Part shown: in pieces, positions 6,945 through 13,263 of the stretch
Numbering within the stretch: the first letter of the stretch is position 1
Layout of the letters: the number at the start of each line of letters is the position of its first letter
From: an uncultured Clostridia bacterium
GTDB taxonomy: Bacteria > Bacillota > Clostridia > Oscillospirales > Acutalibacteraceae
Reading direction: 5' to 3'
DNA length: 13,402 nucleotides
NCBI GenBank assembly: GCA_905236975.1
Contig: CAJOQU010000076.1
Span: 1 to 13,402 of the forward strand
Position numbers and translations under genes: made by a program
Notes under the pieces: model-generated
The model's input: only the letters and a program-made list of their open reading frames with translations
Told to the model about the DNA's origin: nothing
Databases searched by the model: none

Positions 6945-7066
6945 AATTAGGAATTAGGAATTAGGAATTTATGATAAAGTCCTTTTGAGCTTTTATATTC
7001 ATAATTTACAAATAATTCCTAATTTCTCATTCCTAATTCCTCATTGCGATTGCATTTCGCAATCGC
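6945..7066. repeat. Inverted heptamer-repeat element plus a perfect hairpin in the noc leader
   Basis: The left arm (6945-6969) is about 3.6 tandem copies of AATTAGG. The right arm (7014-7045) is about 4.5 degenerate copies of the complementary heptamer AATTCCT. The arms are inverted and 44 bases apart, so the RNA or DNA could fold into a long AT-rich hairpin. Directly after comes a perfect 8-bp hairpin, GCGATTGC (7046-7053) and GCAATCGC (7059-7066), with a 5-base loop and no T-tract. The composition is much more AT-rich than the genes around it. The element ends about 18 bases before the ribosome-binding site. Confidence 0.65.
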
Positions 7067-7098
7067 CTAAAAATGACAATAAAAAAGGAGGAAACGGC

Positions 7099-7947
7099 AT
7101 GCCCCTATTATCCGACAAACGGCTTGTCATGCTGCGCCCCGCGGAGATCGTTCTTTCGCCCCACCAGCCGCGTAAAAGTTTTGATCCTTATGAATTAAAG
7201 CTGTTGGCAGACAGCATTTCAGCCAGCGGCATTTTGCAGCCGTTGGCCGTGCGCAAAAAGACCGACGGCTCTTACGAGCTGATCGCGGGGGAACGCCGCC
7301 TGAAAGCGGCCGTGGCGGCAGGCTTGCGGCGCGTGCCCTGCGTGATCCATAAGGCGGATGACGAAACCGCCGCGCTTTACGCGGTGATGGAAAATTTACA
7401 GCGCAGCGACCTGACCGTGTTTGAGGAAGCGGCGGGTTTGCAACACCTGATCGAAGAATACGGCATGTCTCAATCCGAGATCGCGGCAAGGCTTGGATTG
7501 GCACAATCCACCCTGTCCAACAAACTGCGGCTGTTAAAACTAAGCGACTCCTTACAGGAACGCATCCTCTCGTCCCGCTTGACCGAACGCCACGCAAGGG
7601 CGTTGCTGCGCCTGCCCGAAGACCGCCGTGAGGCCGCGCTGGATCACATTCTGGCCGAGGGTCTTACCCTGAAACAGGCCGAGGAATATATTTCGGAATG
7701 TTTGAATCCCGCTCCGCCCGCGGAACCGGACGCGCCGCCCACCCCGCCCGAGCCGGTCAGAAAAGCGGCTATTGGGGATATTCGCCTGTTTTCCAACAGC
7801 CTGACCAAATTGCTGCAAACCCTGCAAAACGCCGGGATCGACGCGGTCTCCCACCGCCGCGAGGATGACGACATGATTGAATTTAAAGTGCAGATTCGCA
7901 AAACCTCTTTAGAAAATGAGGCATACAGCCAACTGAAAATTTGCTGA
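7099..7947 (+). CDS. noc: Noc-type ParB-family nucleoid occlusion protein
   Basis: A predicted DNA-binding CTPase clamp of the ParB/Noc family that in Bacillus keeps the division septum off the nucleoid. The 282-residue product has the ParB N domain (about 10-105) with QPRKSF, GILQPLAVR, the CTP-binding GERRLKAA (65-71) and MENLQRSDL (97-105). A helix-turn-helix region (about 124-146) reads SQSEIAARLGLAQSTLSNKLRLLKL. QST-NKLRLLKL followed by LTERHARAL and LTLKQAE matches Noc better than Spo0J/ParB as I remember those sequences. A Pro-rich linker (204-220) leads to a C-terminal dimerisation-like segment. The ATG at 7099 has AAGGAGG (7085-7091) at ideal spacing. Two reservations: no N-terminal amphipathic membrane helix like that of B. 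subtilis Noc is present, and no parA/soj gene is adjacent. An orphan ParB role is the alternative. Confidence 0.8.
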   Translation: MPLLSDKRLVMLRPAEIVLSPHQPRKSFDPYELKLLADSISASGILQPLAVRKKTDGSYELIAGERRLKAAVAAGLRRVPCVIHKADDETAALYAVMENLQRSDLTVFEEAAGLQHLIEEYGMSQSEIAARLGLAQSTLSNKLRLLKLSDSLQERILSSRLTERHARALLRLPEDRREAALDHILAEGLTLKQAEEYISECLNPAPPAEPDAPPTPPEPVRKAAIGDIRLFSNSLTKLLQTLQNAGIDAVSHRREDDDMIEFKVQIRKTSLENEAYSQLKIC

Positions 7948-8006
7948 AAAAACAAAAATGCGGCTGACCGCCGCCAAAATCTGAAAAACAGGTTATGAAC
8001 AGATTG

Positions 8007-8040
8007 AGCACTTCTAACGTTATCGTCGGAAGTGCTTTTT
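8007..8040 (+). terminator. Rho-independent terminator of the noc-like gene
   Basis: AGCACTTC (8007-8014) pairs perfectly with GAAGTGCT (8029-8036) across a 14-base loop, followed by TTTTT (8036-8040). On the minus strand it lacks a T-tract, so it is not an obvious stop for the convergent gpr-spoIIP operon, for which I see no terminator. Confidence 0.8.
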
Positions 8041-8062
8041 GCGTGCTTTGCCGGCCTTAAAT

Positions 8063-8272
8063 TCACGGACGGTCATTTGGTATTTCCCACTCAAAATCAA
8101 AGATCCGAACCGAGTTGTCGGTGATCTCGACGGCTTTTTTGTACTCCCCAAATCCAATTCGGCGGGTGTTTTCATAGGCTCGAATCATGCCGTACACCCC
8201 AAACCCGATGCACAGCAGGATCACGGCCGAAAGGCTTGCCGCCCGAAAAAATGATCTGCTTTGTTTTTTCAT
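8063..8272 (-). CDS. Small single-pass membrane protein, unknown, last gene of the gpr-spoIIP operon
   Basis: I do not recognise a family. The 69-residue product has a basic N-terminus (MKKQSRSFFR), one membrane helix at about 11-31 and a C-terminal domain of about 38 residues with mixed charge ending in EWEIPNDRP. AAAGGA precedes the ATG at 8272. The start is 22 bases after the spoIIP stop on the same strand, so it is very probably co-transcribed with spoIIP. That context suggests a sporulation role, perhaps at the forespore or mother-cell membrane, but this is guilt by association only. Coding is supported by the ribosome-binding site, tight spacing and a sensible membrane-anchor topology. 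Confidence 0.75.
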   Translation of the reverse strand: MKKQSRSFFRAASLSAVILLCIGFGVYGMIRAYENTRRIGFGEYKKAVEITDNSVRIFDFEWEIPNDRP

Positions 8273-8294
8273 TGTTTTTTCCTTTTCGCTTTTT

Positions 8295-9347
8295 TTAAGA
8301 TCCCAACAATTTCACCAGTGCGTCGCCTACCAGCTCGGCCGCGTAATGCGCCTCGGACAAAGTGTTGGCGTCGGTCCCGAACTCAATCAACATGGAGCCG
8401 GTGGTCAGATTTTCATTATATTTTTTTGAAGTCAGCGATAACGGACGCGCTAAAGTGGGGTAATCGGTCTCTAAAATCTGTTGCAGCCGCAGCGCCAACT
8501 TTAAATTTTCTTTCCAGTTGGGAAACCCGGTCACACTGCCGCTTTGCGAGCCCATGACCAACATGACCTGCGCCGCTTTTTTACCGCCTATTTCGGTCGT
8601 CAGTTTCACCTTATCGTTGCCGCTCGCGGTAATGGCGTCGCGGTGCAGATCCAGCACCACCCGAATGGAAGGATATTTTTCCAAATAGCCGGCAATGGTC
8701 TTGGCTGCGCGGGAATAACTGCCGGTGTATTGCGGGTAATCATGCTCGGTTTCGTCGTGCAGGGTTACAATGCCCGCCGCATTCAGCTTTTCCGCTATAA
8801 TATTTCCCACGCTCACCATGTTTTTGGCGGTATCCCGCGAGCGTGAGGTAAACGCATCGGTATAGGTGTCGCCCGCAGTGGTCATGTATGTCTCGGTGGT
8901 GTGGGTATGCATAATCAGAACCTGCGGTTGATCGTTTTTCTTAATGGTAAATCCAAGGCTTTGATTTAAAAGCGACGGTATATCGATGGTCAGATCGGTG
9001 CTGTTTTTCACATATACCTTTCCATAAGAAAGCTTGGAGCCGGTGGAGGAGATGGTGCGTTCGATGATCTTGCCTTTCACCGTGCCGACGGCGGCTGTCT
9101 CAATGGATTCTGTACCGGAGGAAGAAACACTTTCGGCTTCCTGTTGTTCCGTGGAACTGCCGACCGAAGATTCTCCCGTTTCACTTGAAAAATCACTTTC
9201 AAAAATGCCCGCGTTATCGTTCTGCCCGAACACGGGCATCCCCTTTTCCCCGGCAGTTGAAAATGCCCCGTAAACCTGGTATCCGATCAAAAAAAGCCCA
9301 ATGGCACAAATTGTGCAAAACCGTGCGATTCCCGCGTTTCGTTTCAT
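8295..9347 (-). CDS. spoIIP: Stage II sporulation protein P (engulfment amidase/endopeptidase)
   Basis: SpoIIP removes stem peptides and breaks cross-links in septal peptidoglycan; SpoIID then acts on the denuded glycan. The 350-residue product (about 400 in B. subtilis) has an N-terminal membrane anchor at about 9-28 and a Ser/Glu-rich, probably disordered linker at 50-85. The catalytic domain carries LIMHTHTTETY (His147/His149), VVLDLHRDAI (His235), TGFPNWKENLKLALRLQ (273-289) and SMLIEFGTDANT with Glu322, the metal-site and active-site pattern of the family. GGAGGTGG gives a strong ribosome-binding site for the ATG at 9347. It lies 62 bases downstream of gpr, the same gpr-spoIIP order as in Bacillus. 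A possible sigma-E box is in the gap. SpoIID is encoded about 4 kb away on the same strand; SpoIIM is not seen. Confidence 0.93.
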   Translation of the reverse strand: MKRNAGIARFCTICAIGLFLIGYQVYGAFSTAGEKGMPVFGQNDNAGIFESDFSSETGESSVGSSTEQQEAESVSSSGTESIETAAVGTVKGKIIERTISSTGSKLSYGKVYVKNSTDLTIDIPSLLNQSLGFTIKKNDQPQVLIMHTHTTETYMTTAGDTYTDAFTSRSRDTAKNMVSVGNIIAEKLNAAGIVTLHDETEHDYPQYTGSYSRAAKTIAGYLEKYPSIRVVLDLHRDAITASGNDKVKLTTEIGGKKAAQVMLVMGSQSGSVTGFPNWKENLKLALRLQQILETDYPTLARPLSLTSKKYNENLTTGSMLIEFGTDANTLSEAHYAAELVGDALVKLLGS

Positions 9348-9361
9348 ACTTCCACCTCCGA

Positions 9362-9380
9362 AGGCAAACGGTGCTTGCCT
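9362..9380. other. Small inverted repeat in the spoIIP leader
   Basis: AGGCAA (9362-9367) and TTGCCT (9375-9380) form a 6-bp stem with a 7-base loop, just upstream of the spoIIP GGAGGTGG. No T-tract follows, so it is not an intrinsic terminator between gpr and spoIIP. It may be incidental. Confidence 0.3.
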
Positions 9381-9386
9381 AACTTT

Positions 9387-9394
9387 ATTCTATG
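9387..9394 (-). promoter_or_regulatory. Possible sigma-E -10 box upstream of spoIIP
   Basis: On the minus strand CATAGAAT matches the sigma-E -10 consensus CATACAAT at 7 of 8 positions, about 40 bases before the spoIIP ATG. The -35 region (around GTCTAAC, overlapping the gpr stop) is a poor match. In Bacillus, spoIIP has its own sigma-E promoter after gpr, which makes the position credible. Confidence 0.35.
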
Positions 9395-9409
9395 CGGCGG
9401 AAAGCAAAG

Positions 9410-10258
9410 TTAGACCAGTCCGGCTATGACTTTTTCATCAATCTCCGGCTGTAAAAAAACATTCAGCGCCGAGGATAATACCTCGCTGATGCGGTCGCAC
9501 AGCAGGTCGGAATCCTTGGGGGTGACCAGCATTTCCACATCCTCTGAAACATCGGCACCGGTCAGCTCCACAGCCAGTACCCCGGCGTCAACCACGGTAG
9601 GCACCCCCACGGCAATGACCGGCAGCCCCAGGGTTTTGCGACTGATTTCTTTGCGGGAATTTTTTACACCCGAGCCGGGGGAAATGCCGCTGTCACACAG
9701 TTGTACCGTTTTAAAAAGCCGCGAAACACTGTTCGAGGCCAGGGCGTCAATGACCAATACCGCGTCGGGCTTGACCGTATCGACCGCGCCTTTAATAAGC
9801 TCTGTCGCCTCAATGCCGGTTCGCCCCAAAACGCCCGGCGTAATGACCGAAACGCTTTTTAAATTTTTCAGTCCCACACTTTCGGCAAACTGCCCGGTAA
9901 TATGGCGGGTGGCTAAAATATGCCCCGCTGTGTGCGGACCGATGGCATCGGCCGTGATCTCGGTATTGCCAAGCCCCGCCACCAAAAGGGTCTCGCGTTT
10001 TTTAGGACACAGGGTTGTCAGCGCCTCCCGCACAGCATTTTTTAAATCGGTAAAATCGGCAATTTTGTAAAGCTGGGGAAATTCCACGGTAATGTACGTT
10101 CCAATGGGTTTGCCGTAAGCGCGTTCGCCCTCTTCCGACAAAATCTGCACGGTCGAAACCGTAATATCCCCCTTCGTTTCGGTTTTGCGAAGACTGCCTT
10201 TGGTATCTTCAGGCAACTGCTCACTAATGTCCGCGGCAAGGTCGGTTCGAATGTTCAT
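9410..10258 (-). CDS. gpr: Spore germination protease GPR (short form)
   Basis: GPR degrades small acid-soluble spore proteins in the first minutes of germination. The 282-residue product has GLGNTEITADAIGP (Asp104), TPGVLGRTGIE (140-150), VIDALASN (Asp171), CDSGISPGSGV (188-198) and GLPVIAVGVPTVVDA (211-225). Asp104 and Asp171 correspond in context and spacing to the two aspartates reported as essential in Bacillus GPR. Two differences from the roughly 368-residue Bacillus enzyme: the protein begins MNIRTDLA, almost exactly where the mature Bacillus form begins after removal of its propeptide, and about 60 residues before the final VTPK segment are absent. AAAGGAGC precedes the ATG at 10258. 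It heads gpr-spoIIP-ORF69 and is divergent from dnaA. Forespore sigma-G control is expected; a GAATAA with a weak downstream box is the only candidate seen. Confidence 0.93.
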   Translation of the reverse strand: MNIRTDLAADISEQLPEDTKGSLRKTETKGDITVSTVQILSEEGERAYGKPIGTYITVEFPQLYKIADFTDLKNAVREALTTLCPKKRETLLVAGLGNTEITADAIGPHTAGHILATRHITGQFAESVGLKNLKSVSVITPGVLGRTGIEATELIKGAVDTVKPDAVLVIDALASNSVSRLFKTVQLCDSGISPGSGVKNSRKEISRKTLGLPVIAVGVPTVVDAGVLAVELTGADVSEDVEMLVTPKDSDLLCDRISEVLSSALNVFLQPEIDEKVIAGLV

Positions 10259-10336
10259 CTTCTTGCTCCTTTTATAAACTCACGTTTTAATTTTTCCTGT
10301 TTTCGGCAAAATTATTCACTTTTTGTGTTAAAAAAG

Positions 10337-10365
10337 TTGAAATTGTATTTTATATATGATATAAT
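10337..10365 (+). promoter_or_regulatory. dnaA sigma-A promoter
   Basis: TTGAAA (10337-10342), a spacer of exactly 17 bases and a perfect TATAAT (10360-10365) lie in an AT-rich gap about 40 bases upstream of the dnaA start. A DnaA-box-like TTATTCACT (10312-10320) stands just upstream of the -35, suitably placed for autoregulation. Confidence 0.8.
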
Positions 10366-10406
10366 AACTTAGATTAAAGGTATCTATATTTTAGGAGGTT
10401 TCCTTC

Positions 10407-11744
10407 ATGCCGGTTTATTCCATAGACGACATATGGGCAACCATTTGCGAGGAATGTAAAAAAACCATTTCCGAATGGGCGTTTGACTGCTTTTTAAAAA
10501 ATTTAAAACCGCTCTCACTGGGTGCGGGCGAGCTGATTTTATCTACCAATAACGATTATTTGCGCAGTGTGATTGAACAAAATTATACCGAAATTCTGCA
10601 AAACGCCGCCAAAGCAGTTATGGGAATTGATATTAAAGTCAAAATCGTTTTTGAAGATGAGGAAGAAAAAATCAAGAAAGCCGAGCAACAAAGCGAAGGC
10701 CTTTCCTTTGAAGATTTTTTCACCTTTTCCAACTTTATTGTGGGTTCAACCAATCGCTTTGCCCACGCGGCTTCGTTTGCGGTGGCGGATAATAACGCCA
10801 TTGTGTATAACCCACTGGTTATTTACGGCCCCTCCGGTGTGGGCAAAACGCATTTGCTGTTGGCCATTAAAAACCATATCAAAAAGAAATTTCCATACAA
10901 AAAATTGGCTTATACCCGCGGCGAGGATTTTACAAACCAACTGATTCAAGCCTTGCAGGACGGTAAATTGGGTCTTGGCACCATTGATGATTTCCGCAAC
11001 AAATACCGCAATGTCGATGTTCTGATGATTGACGATATCCACTTTATCGCGGGGAAAGAACAAACACAGGAAGAATTTTTTAATACCTTCAATACTCTGT
11101 TTCAAAATAATAAACAGATCGTTGTCACCCTTGACCGTCCCCCGCGGGAAATCAAAACGCTGGATGATCGCATTCGCTCCCGTTTTGAAAGCGGCCTGTT
11201 TGCCGATATTACCCCGCCTGACTTTGAAACGCGGGTCGGTATCATCAATAAAAAAGCCGAGCAAGCGGGTTTCACGCTTGAGGAAGATTTGGTCTTTTTT
11301 ATTGCCGAGCATATTAAGGTGAATACCCGCCAGTTGGAAGGGGTCATCAAAAAATTACAGGCTTACATTACCATTCAAAACCGCGTGCCGACCATCGCCG
11401 TGGTACAGGGCTTTATTCGAGACGTGATCAGTGATACCGCGCCCGAGCCCATTAAGATTGAAACCATTATTGCGGAGGTCGCGAAAACCTACAACGTGTC
11501 GGAGAGCGATATTTTATCCAATCGACGCACCGCCACACTGGCCTTGGCACGGCAGGTCGCCATGTATATTGCGCGGGAAACGACCGATCTTTCTTATAAG
11601 GCAATCGGTGAAAGCTTTGGAAAAGATCACACCACCGTGCTTTATAACGTCAACCGAATTGAAGAATTTTTAAAGGATAAACCTTATCAAAAAGAACTGG
11701 TTGACGGCATTATCAAAAACTTAAAAGGCAACCAGGATTATTAA
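10407..11744 (+). CDS. dnaA: Chromosomal replication initiator DnaA
   Basis: DnaA binds DnaA boxes in oriC, oligomerises with ATP, opens the duplex and loads the helicase. The 445-residue product has domain I (about 1-80), a short charged domain II linker (82-100), the AAA+ domain III with Walker A GPSGVGKTH (141-149), Walker B VDVLMIDDIHF (203-213), DRPPREIKTLDDRIRSRFESGL with the arginine-finger region, and domain IV (about 350-445) with the SFGKDHTTVLYN recognition helix. The Asp-His-Thr of that helix matches the E. coli base-contact residues. AGGAGG gives a strong ribosome-binding site for the ATG at 10407. Length and order are normal. It is transcribed toward dnaN with the putative origin between them. 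Confidence 0.98.
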   Translation: MPVYSIDDIWATICEECKKTISEWAFDCFLKNLKPLSLGAGELILSTNNDYLRSVIEQNYTEILQNAAKAVMGIDIKVKIVFEDEEEKIKKAEQQSEGLSFEDFFTFSNFIVGSTNRFAHAASFAVADNNAIVYNPLVIYGPSGVGKTHLLLAIKNHIKKKFPYKKLAYTRGEDFTNQLIQALQDGKLGLGTIDDFRNKYRNVDVLMIDDIHFIAGKEQTQEEFFNTFNTLFQNNKQIVVTLDRPPREIKTLDDRIRSRFESGLFADITPPDFETRVGIINKKAEQAGFTLEEDLVFFIAEHIKVNTRQLEGVIKKLQAYITIQNRVPTIAVVQGFIRDVISDTAPEPIKIETIIAEVAKTYNVSESDILSNRRTATLALARQVAMYIARETTDLSYKAIGESFGKDHTTVLYNVNRIEEFLKDKPYQKELVDGIIKNLKGNQDY

Positions 11745-11950
11745 AGTTTTCCACGTTAATTCACCGCAAAGTTATTCTTCCGCCGGTGGATAACAAAAAT
11801 TCCTTTAACTTGTCCACTTTTTATCAACCGTCCGTTCCCACAGCTAAATTGCGGTGAATAAAGGCATTATTTTCCTTTTCCACCGTTTACACACCCCTTA
11901 TGATGACGGTTATTTATTATGATTATATTTAAGAGGATTTGGTGATTTTT
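11745..11950. other. oriC: DnaA-box cluster and AT-rich unwinding region between dnaA and dnaN
   Basis: This 206-base gap holds several DnaA-box-like 9-mers: TTTTCCACG (11747-11755), TAATTCACC (11757-11765), TTATCCACC on the minus strand (11785-11793), TTGTCCACT (11810-11818), TTATCAACC (11821-11829), TTATTCACC on the minus strand (11853-11861) and TTTTCCACC (11876-11884). None is the exact TTATCCACA. The sites at 11757 and 11853 belong to an inverted pair sharing TTCACCGCAA. The stretch from about 11898 to 11930 is AT-rich and is a candidate duplex-unwinding element just before the dnaN ribosome-binding site. Position between dnaA and dnaN is the classical Firmicute origin location. No clear dnaN promoter is seen. 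Confidence 0.8.
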
Positions 11951-13051
11951 ATGATTTTCTCAGTAGAACGCGCTTCCTTGCTTGATACCGTTTCAAAACT
12001 TCAACGGATGGTCGGTTCTAAAACCTCCATGCCGGTATTAGAAGGTATTTTAATCTCGGCTGAACAAGGAAAAATTACTTTGATCGCTTACAATTTGGAA
12101 ATGGGCATGAAAAAAGAACTTTATGCCGACTGCAAAGAGGCGGGGGACATTGTTATCAGTGCCCGCTTGCTTGCCGATATTCTGCGCCGCATGAACGGCA
12201 CTCAGGTCACCATCTCGGCAGACAGCCGCTTGAACTGCAACATCAAATGCGGTGAGGCCACCTTTGACATTATGGGAATGGCGGCGGCCGATTTTCCGGA
12301 AATCCCATCGGTACCGGACGGCAAACATTTTTCATTGGAGGCGGGAACCCTTTCACAAATGGTCAAGGGCACCTTTTTTGCCACCGCGCAAACCGAAGGC
12401 GCTAAGCCGATTTTTACCGGTATTTATGTGACCATTGAAGATGGCGTCATTCAATTTGTCGCGATTGACGGCTATCGCCTGGCAATTCGTAAACAAAAAG
12501 TAGATATTTCCGAGAATCTGTCTTTTATTTTAACCGGCCGCTCTATCAGTGAAGGCGTGAAACTGATCGAAGATGATTCCGAAAAAATTGAGATCAATGT
12601 GGGTGAACGTCAGATTTCTATGAATATCAGCGGATATGAATTTACTTCCCGTCTGTTGGAAGGGGAATTTGTGAATTATCAAAAAACCATTCCCACGTCG
12701 TATAAACAGCGGGTCAAGGTAAACACCCGCGAACTGATCGATACCATTGAACGCGTCTCTTTGTTGATCAGTGAGACCTTCTCTACTCCGGTTCGCTGCT
12801 ATTTTAACGAGTTAAATGTGGTCTTTACCTGTGCAACCGCCATGGGACGTGCGGCCGAAACCTTTAACACAACGTTAGAAGGCCCAAGTTTTGAAATCGG
12901 GCTCAACAGCCGCTATTTGTTAGAAGCTTTAAAAGCGACCGAAACCGAACAGGTACAGATTTTATTTAACGACAGCAATGCCGGTGTGTTGATCGAACCG
13001 GTCGAGGGCGAAGATTTTCAATATATGATCATGCCCATGAGGTTGCGGTAA
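11951..13051 (+). CDS. dnaN: DNA polymerase III beta subunit (sliding clamp)
   Basis: DnaN dimerises into a ring that tethers polymerase and other proteins to DNA. The 366-residue product has the usual length and three-fold clamp layout. It starts MIFSVERASLLDTVSKLQRMVGSKTSMPVLEGI, typical of Gram-positive clamps, carries the FVAIDGYRLAI segment in the middle, and ends MIMPMRLR like other clamps. The ATG at 11951 is chosen because it gives the family-typical N-terminus; AAGAGGA (11931-11937) is 13 bases upstream, and GTG at 11942 or TTG at 11939 would add three or four untypical residues. Its TAA overlaps the next gene's ATG by one base. Confidence 0.97.
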   Translation: MIFSVERASLLDTVSKLQRMVGSKTSMPVLEGILISAEQGKITLIAYNLEMGMKKELYADCKEAGDIVISARLLADILRRMNGTQVTISADSRLNCNIKCGEATFDIMGMAAADFPEIPSVPDGKHFSLEAGTLSQMVKGTFFATAQTEGAKPIFTGIYVTIEDGVIQFVAIDGYRLAIRKQKVDISENLSFILTGRSISEGVKLIEDDSEKIEINVGERQISMNISGYEFTSRLLEGEFVNYQKTIPTSYKQRVKVNTRELIDTIERVSLLISETFSTPVRCYFNELNVVFTCATAMGRAAETFNTTLEGPSFEIGLNSRYLLEALKATETEQVQILFNDSNAGVLIEPVEGEDFQYMIMPMRLR

Positions 13052-13263
13052 TGACGCCGACTCCGCTTGCCATCAAGGAAGAAATCATTCGGCTTGACAG
13101 CGCCATGAAACTTGCAGGCGTGGCGATGACCGGCGGTCACGCAAAAACGGTCATTCAAAACGGCGAGGTTGCGGTCAACGGTGAAATTTGCACCATGCGC
13201 GGAAAAAAGCTGAAAAAAGGGGATACCTTTGTTTTTGAGGGTAAAGGCTTTGTGATACAATGA
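13051..13263 (+). CDS. yaaA: S4-domain RNA-binding protein (YaaA type)
   Basis: A 70-residue protein consisting almost entirely of one S4 RNA-binding domain (about 14-60): RLDSAMKLAGVAMTGGHAK, then VIQNGEVAVNGE and KKLKKGDTF. The conserved small gene between dnaN and recF in Firmicutes encodes this family (B. subtilis yaaA, not the E. coli gene of that name). The molecular role is not firmly established, though ribosome-related functions have been proposed. ATG overlaps the dnaN stop by one base (TAATG) with GAGGTT upstream, and its own stop overlaps recF by four bases (ATGA). The whole dnaN-yaaA-recF set is therefore translationally coupled. Confidence 0.93.
   Translation: MTPTPLAIKEEIIRLDSAMKLAGVAMTGGHAKTVIQNGEVAVNGEICTMRGKKLKKGDTFVFEGKGFVIQ

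Noticed and set aside
6945..7045. Possible CRISPR-like array
   Set aside because: The repeat unit is only seven bases with no unique spacers, and the two arms are inverted relative to each other.
7046..7066. The GCGATTGC/GCAATCGC hairpin as a transcription terminator
   Set aside because: No T-tract follows on either strand, and it would block noc from its only visible promoter.
6985..7098. An upstream in-frame start for the Noc-like protein adding 38 residues
   Set aside because: The extension is translated from the heptamer repeat and hairpin, while the ATG at 7099 has an ideal ribosome-binding site and begins near the ParB domain.
9426..10070. A 214-codon open frame on the plus strand opposite gpr
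   Set aside because: It is wholly antisense to a clearly real gene, has Ser/Thr-rich shadow-type composition, no recognised domain and no ribosome-binding site.
10746..11312. A 188-codon open frame on the minus strand opposite dnaA
   Set aside because: It mirrors the conserved AAA+ domain of dnaA and has no domain of its own, so it is a codon-structure shadow.
11881..11930. A dnaN promoter in the AT-rich end of oriC
   Set aside because: TTTACA at 11886-11891 has no -10 at acceptable spacing, and TATATT at 11924-11929 has no matching -35.
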